Below, piece by piece: positions 63,858-64,000 of a stretch of DNA of 64,000 nucleotides (within the stretch, counting starts at the first letter, position 1; each line of letters starts with the position of its first letter). The stretch lies in IMG/VR virus record IMGVR_UViG_3300029915_001170, positions 35,641 to 99,640 of that record; one strand, written 5' to 3'. This DNA is from a virus. The notes under the pieces are model-generated. The model was not told the DNA's origin and made no database searches. It worked only from the letters and a program-made list of their open reading frames with translations. The position numbers and the translations under genes were made by a program.

Positions 63858-63994
63858 TGGTGGGTCCAGCGGGACTTGAACCCGCCACCAACCGGTTACC
63901 CGTGTCCATTCGGTAAACGCCCTCGCCAGATTCGAACTGGCATCATTCCTTTAAGGACCAAAGCCGGTTGCTCTACCAGATGAGCTATAGACCC
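63858..63994 (-). tRNA. tRNA-Lys (TTT) interrupted by 61 bases
   Basis: The 5' part (63960-63994) and 3' part (63858-63898) join to GGGTCTA/TGGACCC acceptor, GCTC/GAGC D arm, ACCGG/CCGGT anticodon arm, loop CTTTTAA and a perfect T arm with CCA. Bases 63899-63959 split the loop between CTTT and TAA. The insert itself holds a T-arm-like hairpin (GCCAG TTCGAAT CTGGC). Confidence 0.72.
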
Positions 63995-64000
63995 ATAAAA

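Noticed and set aside
63899-63959. Group I or group II intron in tRNA-Lys
   Set aside because: 61 bases is too short for either class and no core motifs are visible.
1-64000. CRISPR arrays or known abortive-infection operons
   Set aside because: No regularly spaced repeat-spacer series was seen. The repeats found are inverted, microsatellite or paralogous, and no Cas or classic defence gene set is evident.

Overview
This window looks like tailed-phage DNA from an environmental (probably soil) sample. No bacterial housekeeping operon, rRNA or CRISPR array is present; packaging, head, replication, recombination and tail-fibre genes are packed tightly with small spacers, short overlaps and many tiny ORFs. 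The tail-fibre protein ends in a Pro-His-Tyr-Ile-Pro-Tyr-Tyr type C-terminus that I associate with phage-like genes from Acidobacteriota, so an acidobacterial host is a weak inference.

Layout. (1) 1-13.6 kb, minus strand: virion module. Read in transcription order it runs small terminase, large terminase, portal, scaffold, major capsid protein, then head-tail or tail proteins leaving the left edge. (2) 13.6-14.4 kb: a divergent control region with candidate sigma-70 and sigma-54-like promoters, four short direct repeats and a 15-bp inverted repeat. (3) 14.4-34.5 kb, plus strand: early and replication module. It starts with small unknown genes, each preceded by a large hairpin. It then carries an overlapping operon (J-domain protein, VWA protein, HTH protein, two tiny membrane proteins, FtsK-type motor), and then recombination and replication genes: Cas4/AddB-like nuclease, Sak4-like ATPase with a DUF669-like partner, UDG-like/exonuclease protein, family A polymerase and a P-loop helicase. 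The last gene is a GroES-like co-chaperonin that appears to carry a DnaJ-type zinc domain in place of its mobile loop. A strong bidirectional terminator closes the module at 34.55 kb. (4) 34.6-39.5 kb, minus strand: a giant tail fibre with an SGNH-hydrolase domain and accessory tail proteins. (5) 39.5-64 kb, minus strand and visibly more AT-rich: a region typical of large T4-like or jumbo myophages. It has about 23 plausible tRNA genes plus several decayed ones, amidoligase and R2K-type ATP-grasp enzymes, GMP reductase, a Pol X-like nucleotidyltransferase, a HAD nucleotidase, HNH and GIY-YIG-type nucleases, many zinc-ribbon miniproteins and several paralogous families.

How the parts work together. 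The left 34.5 kb is nearly self-sufficient for replication, recombination and head assembly. The right part offers translation support (tRNAs), nucleotide metabolism and probable injected or modifying proteins. Six right-hand proteins share T4-like capsid-targeting N-termini (a short MK-rich peptide ending in a [LI]xE-type cleavage site), yet the left module encodes a different, Mu gpT-like capsid with no visible T4-type prohead protease. Together with the change in base composition this raises the possibility that two phage genomes are joined in one contig; a genuine mosaic is also possible.

Most unusual signals: the GroES/zinc-finger chimera (33833-34489); a tRNA-Lys whose anticodon loop is split by 61 bases (63858-63994); a duplicated, hairpin-rich noncoding element next to tRNA-Thr genes (50738-50908 and 53222-53305); a tRNA-Arg that is an exact chimera of two neighbours; and the series of long inverted repeats ahead of early genes.
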